A DNA stretch of 64,000 bases, from assembly GCA_029259695.1 (NCBI GenBank), contig JAJDEQ010000132.1:17397-81396 (forward strand). The letters run 5' to 3'. The notes below the pieces were generated by a model, which worked only from the letters and a program-made list of their open reading frames with translations, made no database searches and was not told the DNA's origin. A program made the translations under genes and the position numbers. Origin of the DNA: Planctomycetota bacterium (GTDB lineage Bacteria > Planctomycetota > B15-G4). Shown piece after piece: positions 51,717 through 60,552 of the stretch (position 1 is its first letter; every line of letters begins with the position of its first letter).

Positions 51717-53390
51717 TCAGCCGTCGATGCGACGCAGTAACGTGAGCACGGGGCGGGTCGCCAGGGTCCGCTCGACGATGCCCCCCTCGGGGCGCCCGTG
51801 GACGGACTGGACCACGTAGCTGCCGGCCACGAGTTCCCCCGGTGCCAGCGTGGCGGCCGGCGGCAGCGGACGGCCGGACGGCGGCTCGGTGGGGAAGTCC
51901 ATGAACAGCAGGTACTCGGGTCGCTCGTCCAGTGACATGGCCAGCCAAGCGCTCATGCTCGGCTCGACCTCCGCCAGGCCGCGCACCTCGTAACGGGTGG
52001 TCGTCGGGTCGAGCGGCGGGCCGTGACCGGCCTGGGAGCTGAACAGGACCAGCAACGCGTCGCCGCCCACCTGCTGCTCGACGGCGGCGGTCGCCGCCCG
52101 GCGCGGGTCTTCGCCGGCGCGCAAGCGGGCCAGCTCGTCCCGGGCCACCTCGGCTCCCGCGGGCAGTCGCCAACGCTCGGCCAGTCCACCCAGCAGCACG
52201 GCCGCCCCGAGCAGCAGGCCGAGTGCCACCGCGCCGCGACCCCAGCGAGCAGCCACTGCACCCGGCCCGAACCAGCGCACCAAGCCCCACGCGGCCACCC
52301 CCAGCGCCAGGCTCGTCCCCGCTGCGAGCAGGCCCGTCGAGGCCAGCAGGAAGCGCGGGTACACGAAGCCGGCCGGCAGCACGAACAGCGCCAGCGGGCC
52401 CAGGACCCCGAGCCCCAGCAGCAGGGCGACGGCTCGATCGCGCCACGCCAACAGCAGCCCCGCGCCGGCCAGCACGATCGCCCCGAGGCCCACCGCCTCC
52501 ACCGACAGTCGCACGGCGTAGCCCAACAGGCCCGCCACCTCGGACACCGACCGGTGGTCGATGCGCGGAACACTGTCCACACCGCCGGTCACGAGATAGG
52601 CGACATGCGTCCACCAGGTGGACGGCGTGAGCACCGCCCCACCCGCCAACAGGTAGGTCCCCAGTGACCACACCAGCACTCGACCCGCGTAACCCCGGCC
52701 GCGATCCGCCCAGGCGGCCAGCACCACGGCCGGCCCCAGGGCGAAGGCCGGGTCCTTGAACGCCACGGCGAGCCCGAGCGCAACGCCGGCCCCCGGCGCC
52801 GAACCGCGCAGCACGCACCACGCCGCCGCCAAGACCGCAGCCAGGCTCGCCGCGTCCACGTTGGTCGTGGTGGCGTAGAACTGAACCACGTACGACTGAC
52901 CGAAGCCCGCCACGGGGACCAACACCCCCAGCGTCGCCGCCAGGACGAGCGGGAGCCCCCTGCGGGCGAGCACTTCGGCCGCCAGCAGCGCACTCAAGGC
53001 GACCGCACAAGCCATGGCGATGAGCGACATGCCGCGCTGCAGGTCGACGGCCTCGGCGATCGCATCGCGCCATTGCCAGAGCACCAGGCGCCGCGCTCCT
53101 TCCTGCTGGTCGACGACCGTACGGGCCGGCTCGCTCAGGGTCGCGTCCGCAGCATGGACGACCGCTCCCATGAGGAACGAGCCCAGCGGCGGGTACTTGT
53201 CGAGGAAGCCTTCACCCGGATCGTAGGCCGTGTGCCAGGCCGCGACCGCACGCAACGGATGGACGCCGTCCACCTCCGGCATGACCGGACGCAGGTCGGC
53301 CGCCGGCGCCAGCGCCCCGGCCAGCAGCGACCAGACGCCCCACACGAGCGCCGCAGCGAGGCCCACACCGCACGCAACGACACGCGGCAC
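51717..53390 (-). CDS. polytopic GT-C-like glycosyltransferase family membrane protein
   Basis: A protein of 557 residues. The start is taken as the GTG at 53390 (VPRVVACGVGLAAALVWGVW) with GGAG upstream; a TTG at 53432 is less likely. It has about ten helices. The first outer loop has MPEVDGVHPLRAVAAW and DPGEGFLDKYPPLGSFLMG, the acidic/YPP type of loop seen in GT39/GT83-like enzymes. A C-terminal soluble part (YEVRGLAEVEPSMSAWLAM) resembles the tails of the two other membrane proteins of this type here (7473-9155 and 13697-15199). The sugar donor is unknown. Confidence 0.75.
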   Translation of the reverse strand: MPRVVACGVGLAAALVWGVWSLLAGALAPAADLRPVMPEVDGVHPLRAVAAWHTAYDPGEGFLDKYPPLGSFLMGAVVHAADATLSEPARTVVDQQEGARRLVLWQWRDAIAEAVDLQRGMSLIAMACAVALSALLAAEVLARRGLPLVLAATLGVLVPVAGFGQSYVVQFYATTTNVDAASLAAVLAAAWCVLRGSAPGAGVALGLAVAFKDPAFALGPAVVLAAWADRGRGYAGRVLVWSLGTYLLAGGAVLTPSTWWTHVAYLVTGGVDSVPRIDHRSVSEVAGLLGYAVRLSVEAVGLGAIVLAGAGLLLAWRDRAVALLLGLGVLGPLALFVLPAGFVYPRFLLASTGLLAAGTSLALGVAAWGLVRWFGPGAVAARWGRGAVALGLLLGAAVLLGGLAERWRLPAGAEVARDELARLRAGEDPRRAATAAVEQQVGGDALLVLFSSQAGHGPPLDPTTTRYEVRGLAEVEPSMSAWLAMSLDERPEYLLFMDFPTEPPSGRPLPPAATLAPGELVAGSYVVQSVHGRPEGGIVERTLATRPVLTLLRRIDG

Positions 53391-53604
53391 TCCACAACGC
53401 TCCAGGTCTTGTGGCCGCTGGACTACACCCAATGTAGAGATCCGTCTTCAAGTGCAGCGCGATCCATGTCGACAGAGGTTATCCCATCGACGGGGCGCCC
53501 TACCCACGACGTCGTCGCGAGATCGCCGAACTCCCTGCTCGGCGATGACGGCACCGCGGGACACAGCCTCGTCGTCCCCACGCCACGACCCCACAGGTGC
53601 AGGC

Positions 53605-54831
53605 ATGCCCACCCCTGCCTCCTCACGCCCCCGGTCCAGCCTCGGCCTGACGATGGTCGAGCTGCTGATCGCTGCATCCATGGGTGCCGTGATCATGGTC
53701 GGCGCCGCCCACACCACGGGCATGTTCGGGCAGAACCTGACCGAGCTGCTCGACGAGCAGGACACCGAGCTCGAGGAGGCCATGAGCCTGATCGCGCACG
53801 ACGTGCGCTACGCCTGGCAGGTCAGCACGCCCAACCCGCACACGCTCAACGTCGTGGACGCGACCGGACTGCGGACCCAGTACACCAAGAGCGACACGAA
53901 GCTCGAGGTGGTGCGGCCGGACGGCAGCACCGGAACGCTGCTCGAGGACGTGCGCGGCGTGACGTTCACGACCGAGACGATCGAGCGGCTGCGCGAGGAC
54001 GCCCCACTGCAGCGCACTCACAGCTTCTGGACGGCGAGCGAGCCATCCAGCCCAGCCGCGGTCGAGGTCTTCCCCGCCGGACGCGAGCTGGCCCTGGGCT
54101 TCAGCGTGGACTCCTCTTCGATCTTCCAGGCCTCGGCCGTCCCCGAGGCGCCCGAGCAACTGATCGAGGCCGACCTCGGCACCTTCCGGCTGCCCATCGC
54201 GGTCGTGCTCGACGGCGGCGGCGACGTGGAGATCACGCTCTATCGCAGCTGGACCCCCGGCGACGCCCGGCCCGAAGGCCCGGCCCTGGCCAGCACCAGC
54301 TTCCCCATGCGCAACCTGCCCACGACCCCCAGTTCGTTCTGGGACCCGGTCGGGCTCCAGACCGTCACGGCCACCGGCCGGGTCTGGGACTGGTGGGTCG
54401 CCAATCCCCAGTACGAGCTGGTGACGACGACGCCCACCGCCGACGTCCCAGTGGACCTGGCCGCGCTCGCCGCGACGATCCAGCCGGGCCGCAGCTACAC
54501 CCTGGTGATCCGCGTCGTGGGCAACGGGAACATCGCCCTGCGCACCCACTCCCTCGCCAGCGCGGACGGCTCGGAGGTCGCCCTCAAGGCCGACGTGTCC
54601 AGCCCCTGGGTGGCCCAGGCCGCCACCGTCCCGCGCGTGCTCACCGGCCGGGCCATGCAGACCGACACCACCGTGCGCGACGCCGTCTCCCGGGTGTTCA
54701 TCAGCATCACCCCCGCGGAAGGGGACCTGCTCACCACCTCCGCGTCGATCGCGGGGCAGATGTTCGTGCGTGACCCGTGGTTGGGCAACGTGCCCGGTGA
54801 GATCCCCGTGCTGTCCGGAGTGACCCCGTGA
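53605..54831 (+). CDS. pseudopilin family A (PilW-like), first copy
   Basis: A protein of 408 residues with a prepilin leader: SLG/LTMVELLIAASMGAVIM, cleavage after G and E at +5. After the helix the family-A block HDVRYAWQVSTPNP follows; the middle has ITLYRSWTPGDARPEGPALA, QPGRSYTLVIRVVGNGNIAL and a C-terminal VRDPWLGNVPGE. The same order of blocks is found in the genes at 56459 and 60553. The long C-terminal part looks like a beta sandwich and may be a tip adhesin module. It is the first gene of an eleven-gene pseudopilin locus and overlaps the next start (GTGA). Confidence 0.88.
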   Translation: MPTPASSRPRSSLGLTMVELLIAASMGAVIMVGAAHTTGMFGQNLTELLDEQDTELEEAMSLIAHDVRYAWQVSTPNPHTLNVVDATGLRTQYTKSDTKLEVVRPDGSTGTLLEDVRGVTFTTETIERLREDAPLQRTHSFWTASEPSSPAAVEVFPAGRELALGFSVDSSSIFQASAVPEAPEQLIEADLGTFRLPIAVVLDGGGDVEITLYRSWTPGDARPEGPALASTSFPMRNLPTTPSSFWDPVGLQTVTATGRVWDWWVANPQYELVTTTPTADVPVDLAALAATIQPGRSYTLVIRVVGNGNIALRTHSLASADGSEVALKADVSSPWVAQAATVPRVLTGRAMQTDTTVRDAVSRVFISITPAEGDLLTTSASIAGQMFVRDPWLGNVPGEIPVLSGVTP

Positions 54832-55316
54832 ACAGCCGCACCCGACAGGACGGCCTGACGCTCCCGGAAGTGCTCGTGGCCGCCGTCGTGCTCAGCCTGG
54901 CGATGGTCGGCGGGAGCTTCGCCGTGTCGCACGCGGCGAGCGCACGCTCCAGTCTGCGCGAGGATCCGATCACGGCGGCCATGATGGCCCGGGAGATCCA
55001 CGAGATCGCCCTGACCCTGCCGGTCACGAGCGGCGACCCGACCGCCACCCTGCCCACGCAGATCACCGCCCTCGACACGCTCGACGGCGCCCGCTTCTCG
55101 CCCCCTCTCAGCGCGACCAAGCAGCCGCTGGCCATCGCCCGTCCGAACGATTGGGCCCAGGAGGTGTCGCTCTCGACCCACGCACTGACCGACCTCGCGG
55201 CGGCCCAGGTGCTGGCCGACGTGCCCAAGCACTCCGACACCCTGATCCGGCTCACCGTGGCGGTGACCCATCGCGGCGCCCAGAAGGGCATCTTCCACTG
55301 GTGGCTCAACCCGTGA
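54828..55316 (+). CDS. pseudopilin family B (PilV/GspI-like), first copy
   Basis: A 162-residue protein with GTG start at 54828 overlapping the upstream stop. The leader QDG/LTLPEVLVAAVVLSLAM has G at -1 and E at +5. AREIHEIALTLPV and LDTLDGARFSPP are shared with the gene at 58212 (AQEIHSAALLL, LDDLDGAIFSPP); both end in WW(L/I)xP. It is probably a minor pilin that starts fibre assembly. Its stop overlaps the next start. Confidence 0.87.
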   Translation: MNSRTRQDGLTLPEVLVAAVVLSLAMVGGSFAVSHAASARSSLREDPITAAMMAREIHEIALTLPVTSGDPTATLPTQITALDTLDGARFSPPLSATKQPLAIARPNDWAQEVSLSTHALTDLAAAQVLADVPKHSDTLIRLTVAVTHRGAQKGIFHWWLNP

Positions 55317-56281
55317 ACCACAGCCGCGCGACACGCCCCGGACGCCCGGACGAGAGCGGCTTCGTGCTGCTGGCGGTCGTGCTGATCTCCGCGCTGATGG
55401 TGAGCGGCGTGGCCGGCTATGCGCGCCACGCGCTCATGGCGGACCGCCACAAGGCCTCCAGCCACTCCCATCAGCTGGCCGCCGAAGCAGCCCTCTCCGG
55501 CGTCGTGTACGTGCGACAGGGCCTGGCCGCCGGGACGCCGGCGGCGTCCACCGCGATCCCGGCGGGCGACGGCTCGGTGAACGTCACAGTGGCCGACTCG
55601 GCCCCGGGTCACCAGGTCATCCGGGCGGATGCCACCAAGGACGGCCTCGGGGCGGTGGTCCTGGCGGAGGTCGCCGTGTACCCCATGCCGACGTCGGCCG
55701 GAGGCACCCTGCCGGCGCTGGTGGAAGCGATCAGCCAGGACGTCCGGACCTCGGGCGGCAACATCCTGCTGGCCGATGGAACGAACCTCTCCGACGTGGT
55801 GCTGACCGGCACCGTGATCATCGCCAGCGGCGCCAGCGTGGACCTGAACAACGTCGTGGTGCACGGCTCGATCGTGTCCCAGACCGCGCTCGACGGTCCG
55901 CCCTACCTGGCCGAGGACGCCACGGTGGTGCGGACCAACGCCGGGCTGCGCGTCGAGCCCGACCCGACCCTGCTGCCCGGACTCGCGGTCTTCCTGCCGG
56001 ACGGGGCCTTCACGGCGGGCACCCGGAGTCGGGTCGAGCTGAACGGGGCCGTGGTCGCCCACTCGCTCACGCTCTCCGGCGAGGGAGCGATCCACGGCAA
56101 CACATCGGCCGACATGCTCGTCATGGCCCCGGAGATCGACCTGCCGGGCTCGGCCCGCACGCCCCTCGCCTGGCCGGCCGCGCTCGAGCACACGCACCTG
56201 GAGCTCTCCTCGGTGGCCTTCCTGAAGGCCTCGGTGGCCAGCGCGGAGAAACAGGCGATCACGGGATTCGCCTTCGATTGA
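55313..56281 (+). CDS. pseudopilin family C (PilX/GspK-like, no Glu5), first copy
   Basis: A 322-residue protein with GTG start at 55313 overlapping the upstream stop. The leader ESG/FVLLAVVLISALMVSG has the glycine but no glutamate at +5, as in GspK-like tip pilins. GYARHALMADRH and LSGVVYVRQGLAAG are shared with the gene at 58781. The C-terminal part has beta-strand-like repeats (LTGTVIIASGASVDLNNVVV, HGSIVSQ). The protein may form the tip of the fibre. Confidence 0.83.
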   Translation: MNHSRATRPGRPDESGFVLLAVVLISALMVSGVAGYARHALMADRHKASSHSHQLAAEAALSGVVYVRQGLAAGTPAASTAIPAGDGSVNVTVADSAPGHQVIRADATKDGLGAVVLAEVAVYPMPTSAGGTLPALVEAISQDVRTSGGNILLADGTNLSDVVLTGTVIIASGASVDLNNVVVHGSIVSQTALDGPPYLAEDATVVRTNAGLRVEPDPTLLPGLAVFLPDGAFTAGTRSRVELNGAVVAHSLTLSGEGAIHGNTSADMLVMAPEIDLPGSARTPLAWPAALEHTHLELSSVAFLKASVASAEKQAITGFAFD

Positions 56282-56458
56282 CGCCGTGCCATGCCGTGCG
56301 TGTCGCTGGTCTACGTCAGCGTGTCGCGTTCGCGCCTCAACTCCCCCCCGATGACGCGCCGATAGCGACACCCGAGGGCGGAACGACGCCGCGACGAAGG
56401 CCCCGACCGATCCGGTCGGTGTCCGACGGGCGGCTCCCGCTCCGGGAGACCGGCACGC

Positions 56459-57652
56459 ATGACCACAGCGCAGCACCCCGCCCGACGGCCAAGCCCCCCG
56501 GGCGGCTTCACCCTGATCGAGGTCCTCGTGGCCGTCACCCTGAGCGCGGTGCTGCTGATCGGGACCGCCACGTTGACCGGCATGTTCTCCGAGTCCGTGG
56601 CGGCACTCACCGAGGACGTGGCCAGCGAGCACGAGGCCGCCTTGGCCCGCATCGCGCGCGACGTGCGCTACGCCTGGTGGACCGAGGTCCCCAGTACGGA
56701 CCGGCTGATCGTCTCCTCTCACGAGGCCGAACTGACCGAGTACCACCTCGACGGCAGCGACCTGCTGGTGTCGCGACCCGGCGGCGAGTCGGGAACCCTG
56801 TGCGAGCACGTCACCAGCCTGGCCTTCACGCCTCGCACCCAGCAGCGCTTGCGCGAGGGCCCGCTCGTCAGCATGAGCGGAGAACTCTTCGCGCGCAGCG
56901 CCCCGCCCACCGTGACCCAGTCGCTCGAGCTGCCCACCGGCTCGCGCACGGCCCTGGCACTCCTCTTCGACAGCGACGCCGCCACGGCGAGCGTGGCCGA
57001 CGTCCCCGACAAGATCGCCGACATCACACCCACCACGCTGTACCTGCCGCTGGCCAACGCCGGCCTGGGCGGACAGTTGCAGCTGGACGTGTTCCGCGCT
57101 CGCGCGCCCAGGGACCCCCGACCGCGGCCCGGCGCCACCGCGCTGGGCACGCTGCTGCTCCCGCTCGCGGCCTTGCCCCCGGCCACCGTCGACCCGACCT
57201 GGATCGACGACGGCACGATCTCGCCCCCCTCCGCAACGATCGAGGTGTCGGCACAGTTCGAGCCGCCGGCGGGCAATGTGCCGATCGACGTGGCGGGCAT
57301 GCTGCCACCGCTCGAACCCGGCGTGGCCTACAGCATCCTCCTGACGGTCACGGGCGCCAACGCCAAGGCCGTGATGAGCGGCTCACCGAACCTGGGCGCC
57401 GGTGGCAACCTGGCGTACGCCGCCACACCAGGCGATGCCCTCACCCGAAGCGACCTCGTCGTGGCCTACAGCACGTCGGGCAACGCCGCGGCCACCACGA
57501 CAGTGCTGAGCGCCGCCGTGTCCATGGTGCGCACCACGATGGTCGCGTCATCCGGCGAGAGCTGGATCCGCTCGGCCAGCGTGTACAGCCAGGTCATGGC
57601 CGAAGACCCCTGGCTGGGCGTGGTTCCCGGCGAAGCCGCCCCCCAGCACTGA
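56459..57652 (+). CDS. pseudopilin family A (PilW-like), second copy
   Basis: A protein of 397 residues from the ATG at 56459 with GGGAG 11 bases upstream. The leader PGG/FTLIEVLVAVTLSAVLLIG has E at +5. Family-A blocks: RIARDVRYAWWTEVP, EPGVAYSILLTVTGANAK and AEDPWLGVVPGE at the C-terminus. It is homologous to the genes at 53605 and 60553. The 177-bp gap before it suggests a separate transcript start, but no boxes are clear. Confidence 0.88.
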   Translation: MTTAQHPARRPSPPGGFTLIEVLVAVTLSAVLLIGTATLTGMFSESVAALTEDVASEHEAALARIARDVRYAWWTEVPSTDRLIVSSHEAELTEYHLDGSDLLVSRPGGESGTLCEHVTSLAFTPRTQQRLREGPLVSMSGELFARSAPPTVTQSLELPTGSRTALALLFDSDAATASVADVPDKIADITPTTLYLPLANAGLGGQLQLDVFRARAPRDPRPRPGATALGTLLLPLAALPPATVDPTWIDDGTISPPSATIEVSAQFEPPAGNVPIDVAGMLPPLEPGVAYSILLTVTGANAKAVMSGSPNLGAGGNLAYAATPGDALTRSDLVVAYSTSGNAAATTTVLSAAVSMVRTTMVASSGESWIRSASVYSQVMAEDPWLGVVPGEAAPQH

Positions 57653-57698
57653 GCCGTTCGACGGCCCTCCTGCCAACACCCTTAAGTGATGTCTTTTC

Positions 57699-57744
57699 GT
57701 TGCCGAAAGCAACTTCTGCAGCTCCCGTCCGGATGGCGGACGGG
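57699..57744 (+). promoter_or_regulatory. two hairpins in the leader of the first major-type pilin
   Basis: GTTGC/GCAAC with a CGAAA loop (57699-57713) and CCCGTCC/GGACGGG with a GGATGGC loop (57724-57744) lie between the family-A gene and the pilin ATG at 57776. They may stop upstream transcription or stabilise the pilin mRNA. They do not match c-di-GMP riboswitch consensus that I can recall. Confidence 0.4.
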
Positions 57745-57775
57745 TCGGCATGCCCTTTTCCGGAGTCCCTTACCC

Positions 57776-58234
57776 ATGTCAAAGCCTGATCGCAGAAACG
57801 CTGGCTTCACGCTGGTCGAGCTGCTCATCGTGGTGATCATCCTCGGCATCCTCGCCGCGGTCGTCATCCCGCAGTTCAACACGGCGGCTGCCGAGTCTCG
57901 TGAAGCGGCCCTCGCTTCGAACCTGGCCACCATTCGCCAGGCTGTCGAGTTGTACAAGGTCCAGCACCTGGACACGTTCCCCGACGCCCAGATCATCACG
58001 AAGCTCACCACGCAGACTGATGCCGACGGTTCGTCCGGAACGAAGTACGGCCCGTACCTTCGCAACACGTTCCCCAACAACCCCATCGACGCGGCCTCGG
58101 CCGTGGCGACGGCGGGCACCATGCCTTCGGCTCCCACGGGTGCCGGCGGTTGGGTGTACAGCACGGGTAACGGCGAGTTCCGCGCCAACGTGACCGGCAC
58201 GGGACCGAGCGGTGTCGATTACTTCGATCTCTAA
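57776..58234 (+). CDS. pseudopilin family D (major pilin/GspG-like), first copy
   Basis: A protein of 152 residues from the ATG at 57776. The leader RNAG/FTLVELLIVVIILGILAAV, with E at +5, continues into VIPQFNTAAAES. The globular part has TTQTDADGSSGTKYGPYLRN, close to the GspG-type calcium-loop segment, and ends VDYFDL. Very similar to the gene at 61808 (TDADGNSGTKYGPYVR) and less so to 62485. It could be the main fibre subunit. The next gene starts within its last 23 bp. Confidence 0.93.
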   Translation: MSKPDRRNAGFTLVELLIVVIILGILAAVVIPQFNTAAAESREAALASNLATIRQAVELYKVQHLDTFPDAQIITKLTTQTDADGSSGTKYGPYLRNTFPNNPIDAASAVATAGTMPSAPTGAGGWVYSTGNGEFRANVTGTGPSGVDYFDL

Positions 58235-58760
58235 AGGTCGACGCGCTCCCGAGCAGTGCTCTGGATGCGGCCCGTGCGGGAGCTTCGGCTCCCGCCGGGC
58301 CGCGGCCGGCTTCACGTTCGTCGAGCTGCTGCTGGCCACACTGTTCCTCGGGACGGTGATGGTCGCAGCGACCTCGGCGATCGGATCCGCGGCCGTGTCC
58401 CAGACCGTCAGGGCCAGTGAGCCACTGACGGCCATGGACCTGGCCCAGGAGATCCACAGTGCGGCCCTGCTCCTGTCACGCGAGATCGGCGACGGGGTTC
58501 CCGCAACCACGGGAGCCGAAGTCCGGGTGCTCGACGACCTCGACGGTGCGATCTTCTCACCGCCGATCGACGCGAGCCTCGAGAACATCAGTGCCATGGC
58601 CGGGTGGAGCCAGGCGGTTTCGCTCGCCCCCATGGACCTCAACCAGCCCAGCCTGCCCGCCGCGGCGGACGCTGGAGACGCGGCCTTCCTGCAGCTCACG
58701 GTGACGATCCGTAGCGGCGGTGAGTTCGCGGGCACCTACACCTGGTGGATCACACCCTGA
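58212..58760 (+). CDS. pseudopilin family B (PilV/GspI-like), second copy
   Basis: A 182-residue protein. The only start before the prepilin motif is the GTG at 58212, inside the end of the upstream gene (23-bp overlap). The leader is unusually long (33 residues) and contains CSGCGPC; then AAG/FTFVELLLATLFLGTVMV with E at +5. AQEIHSAALLL, LDDLDGAIFSPP and the terminal YTWWITP match the family-B gene at 54828. The overlap suggests coupled translation with the major-type pilin. Confidence 0.82.
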   Translation: MSITSISKGRRAPEQCSGCGPCGSFGSRRAAAGFTFVELLLATLFLGTVMVAATSAIGSAAVSQTVRASEPLTAMDLAQEIHSAALLLSREIGDGVPATTGAEVRVLDDLDGAIFSPPIDASLENISAMAGWSQAVSLAPMDLNQPSLPAAADAGDAAFLQLTVTIRSGGEFAGTYTWWITP

Positions 58761-58780
58761 CCTGCCTGAGGACGTTCAAC

Positions 58781-59836
58781 ATGCAAACCGCGTCGGCGAC
58801 GCATCCGGGGAAACGCGACCAACGTGGTTTCGTGATGTTGAGCCTCGTGCTCCTGGCCGCGCTCATGGTCTCCCTGACCATGGGCTACGCCCGACACGCC
58901 ATCGTCGCCGCCGACTCCACATCGGCGACGGTGGCCGCCCAGCTCAGTGAGAACGCTCTAGGCTCGGGCGTGAGCTACGCCAAGCAAGCGCTCAAGGCCA
59001 ACACGGGCCTGACGGCGGCCCACCTCGTAGGCAGCGAGCGCACCGTGGCCGTGTCCGTCCAGGAGGCGGGAGCGGAACTCCGGTCGGTGACCATCCAGTC
59101 ACTCGGCGGCGGAGAGAGTCAGACTGTCACCGCCCTGGCCGAGGTCTACCCGGCCATCGGTGAGGAGATCCCCTCGCTCACGTTCGACGCACGGCGCGCC
59201 GTCTGGGAATTCCCCTCGCTGATCGACGTCACGGCGGACCAGGTCTTCAGTGACACCGACCTCACCGGCATCGTGCTGCTGCGCAAGGGCGTCGACGTCA
59301 CCTTCGACGACGTCGTCCTGCGTGGGACGATCGTGACCGAGAACGCCCTCTCCGACCTGGCCTGGAACGCCGGCGAGGAGACGTCGATCAACGTCACGGG
59401 CGGCCTGCTGATCGAACCGGGCAGCACCCTCGCGGGCTGCGCCGTCGTGGGTCCTGATTGCGACATCGTCACCGGCGCGTCGTCTGCCCTGCAGATCCAA
59501 GGGGTCATCGTGGCCGCCTCGCTGCAGTCCGGCGGGCACAGCATCCTGCACGGACTGCTGGCCACCACGGCGGAGCCCACATTCTCCGGCACCACCGACT
59601 TCCCCGGCGCCGGCCGCGCCCCGCGTCCCTGGCCCACCAGCCTGGAGACGCCGACGCAGAACATCGCACGCCTCGTCTTCACCGTGGACAACCCCACCTC
59701 CACGCAGAAGGACGCCATCAAGAACTTCCCCTGGGGCGGGGAGAGTGACGCCGGCGGCCCGGCCATCGACCAGCTCCCGAACGGCAGCGGCCCGGACAGC
59801 GAGGGCATGCCCCAGATGAACCCCCAGACCCCATGA
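58781..59836 (+). CDS. pseudopilin family C (PilX/GspK-like, no Glu5), second copy
   Basis: A 351-residue protein from the ATG at 58781 with GAGG 9 bases upstream. The leader DQRG/FVMLSLVLLAALMVSLTMG has no glutamate at +5; GYARHAIVAADS and GSGVSYAKQALKA match family C at 55313. The middle has beta-strand repeats (TDLTGIVLLRKGVDVTFDDV, LRGTIVTENAL) as in its relative. A Gly/Pro/Ser-rich tail ends the protein. It overlaps the family-E gene by ATGA. Confidence 0.84.
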   Translation: MQTASATHPGKRDQRGFVMLSLVLLAALMVSLTMGYARHAIVAADSTSATVAAQLSENALGSGVSYAKQALKANTGLTAAHLVGSERTVAVSVQEAGAELRSVTIQSLGGGESQTVTALAEVYPAIGEEIPSLTFDARRAVWEFPSLIDVTADQVFSDTDLTGIVLLRKGVDVTFDDVVLRGTIVTENALSDLAWNAGEETSINVTGGLLIEPGSTLAGCAVVGPDCDIVTGASSALQIQGVIVAASLQSGGHSILHGLLATTAEPTFSGTTDFPGAGRAPRPWPTSLETPTQNIARLVFTVDNPTSTQKDAIKNFPWGGESDAGGPAIDQLPNGSGPDSEGMPQMNPQTP

Positions 59837-60315
59837 GCAAGCGCGCTCGACCGCAAGGCTTCACCCTGATCGAGCTGCTGATCGTCGTGGCGATCATCGG
59901 GTTGCTGGGCATCATCGCCGTCCCGTCCTCCGGGACCGGTTACGCCTTCCGGCTCGACGCCGCAGAGATCCAGGTGCGCGACGCCATGAACCGCGCCATG
60001 CACCTGGCACGCAGCACGCGCGAACCGCACGGCGTGGTGTTCGACACATCCGGCAACCGCTTCGCCGTGGTGGATGGCGACGGCGAGGCTGTGACCGACC
60101 CGCTCACGAAGCGCGGCTACATCATCGACTTCGCTCGCCCCGATCAACCGCAGGGCATCGCGATCGTGTCGGCCGCTTTCGGCGCCAACGGCACGGCCGC
60201 CATCTTCGACGGCGAAGGACTGCCGCTCGAGGCCGGCGTGGTCCACCTGACCTGCAAGACGAACCAGCGACAGCTCTCGCTCGACAAGGCGACGGGGCAG
60301 CTCGAGAGCCTCTGA
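59833..60315 (+). CDS. pseudopilin family E (FimT/GspH-like)
   Basis: A protein of 160 residues whose ATG overlaps the upstream stop. The leader RPQG/FTLIELLIVVAIIGLLGI has E at +5. The GspH-type C-terminal part follows: MNRAMHLARSTREPHGVVFD and GNRFAVVDGDGEAV. Such proteins are minor pilins at the assembly start. It is the only member of this type in the locus. Confidence 0.9.
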   Translation: MSKRARPQGFTLIELLIVVAIIGLLGIIAVPSSGTGYAFRLDAAEIQVRDAMNRAMHLARSTREPHGVVFDTSGNRFAVVDGDGEAVTDPLTKRGYIIDFARPDQPQGIAIVSAAFGANGTAAIFDGEGLPLEAGVVHLTCKTNQRQLSLDKATGQLESL

Positions 60316-60318
60316 GCA

Positions 60319-60339
60319 CGGCGCGGTGGGTTCGCGCCG
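60319..60339. terminator. hairpin after the family-E pseudopilin gene
   Basis: CGGCGCG (60319-60325) and CGCGCCG (60333-60339) pair perfectly with a 7-nt loop, directly after the stop; GCAC/GTGC outside may extend it. There is no T-run. It probably separates this transcript from the next gene 237 bp away. Confidence 0.4.
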
Positions 60340-60552
60340 CATGCGTGCCGCCGACGTGCTGCAGGCCGCGGAGAGCGCGCCCCGTCCCCGCCCGACGACG
60401 CACCGCGTGGTCGACGGCGCCACACCCCCGCGCCAGGTCGAACGGGCCGCCCTGCTGCCCCGGACCCACACGCCGCCCAGCCCATGCGGGCCACTCAAGT
60501 CACCATGAGTGGGCGACGATGAGGCGCCCAATCACCATCGTTGAAGGCACCT

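Noticed and set aside
57653..57775. c-di-GMP (GEMM) riboswitch in the pilin leader
   Set aside because: Two hairpins are present, but the conserved GEMM core elements I would expect are not seen.
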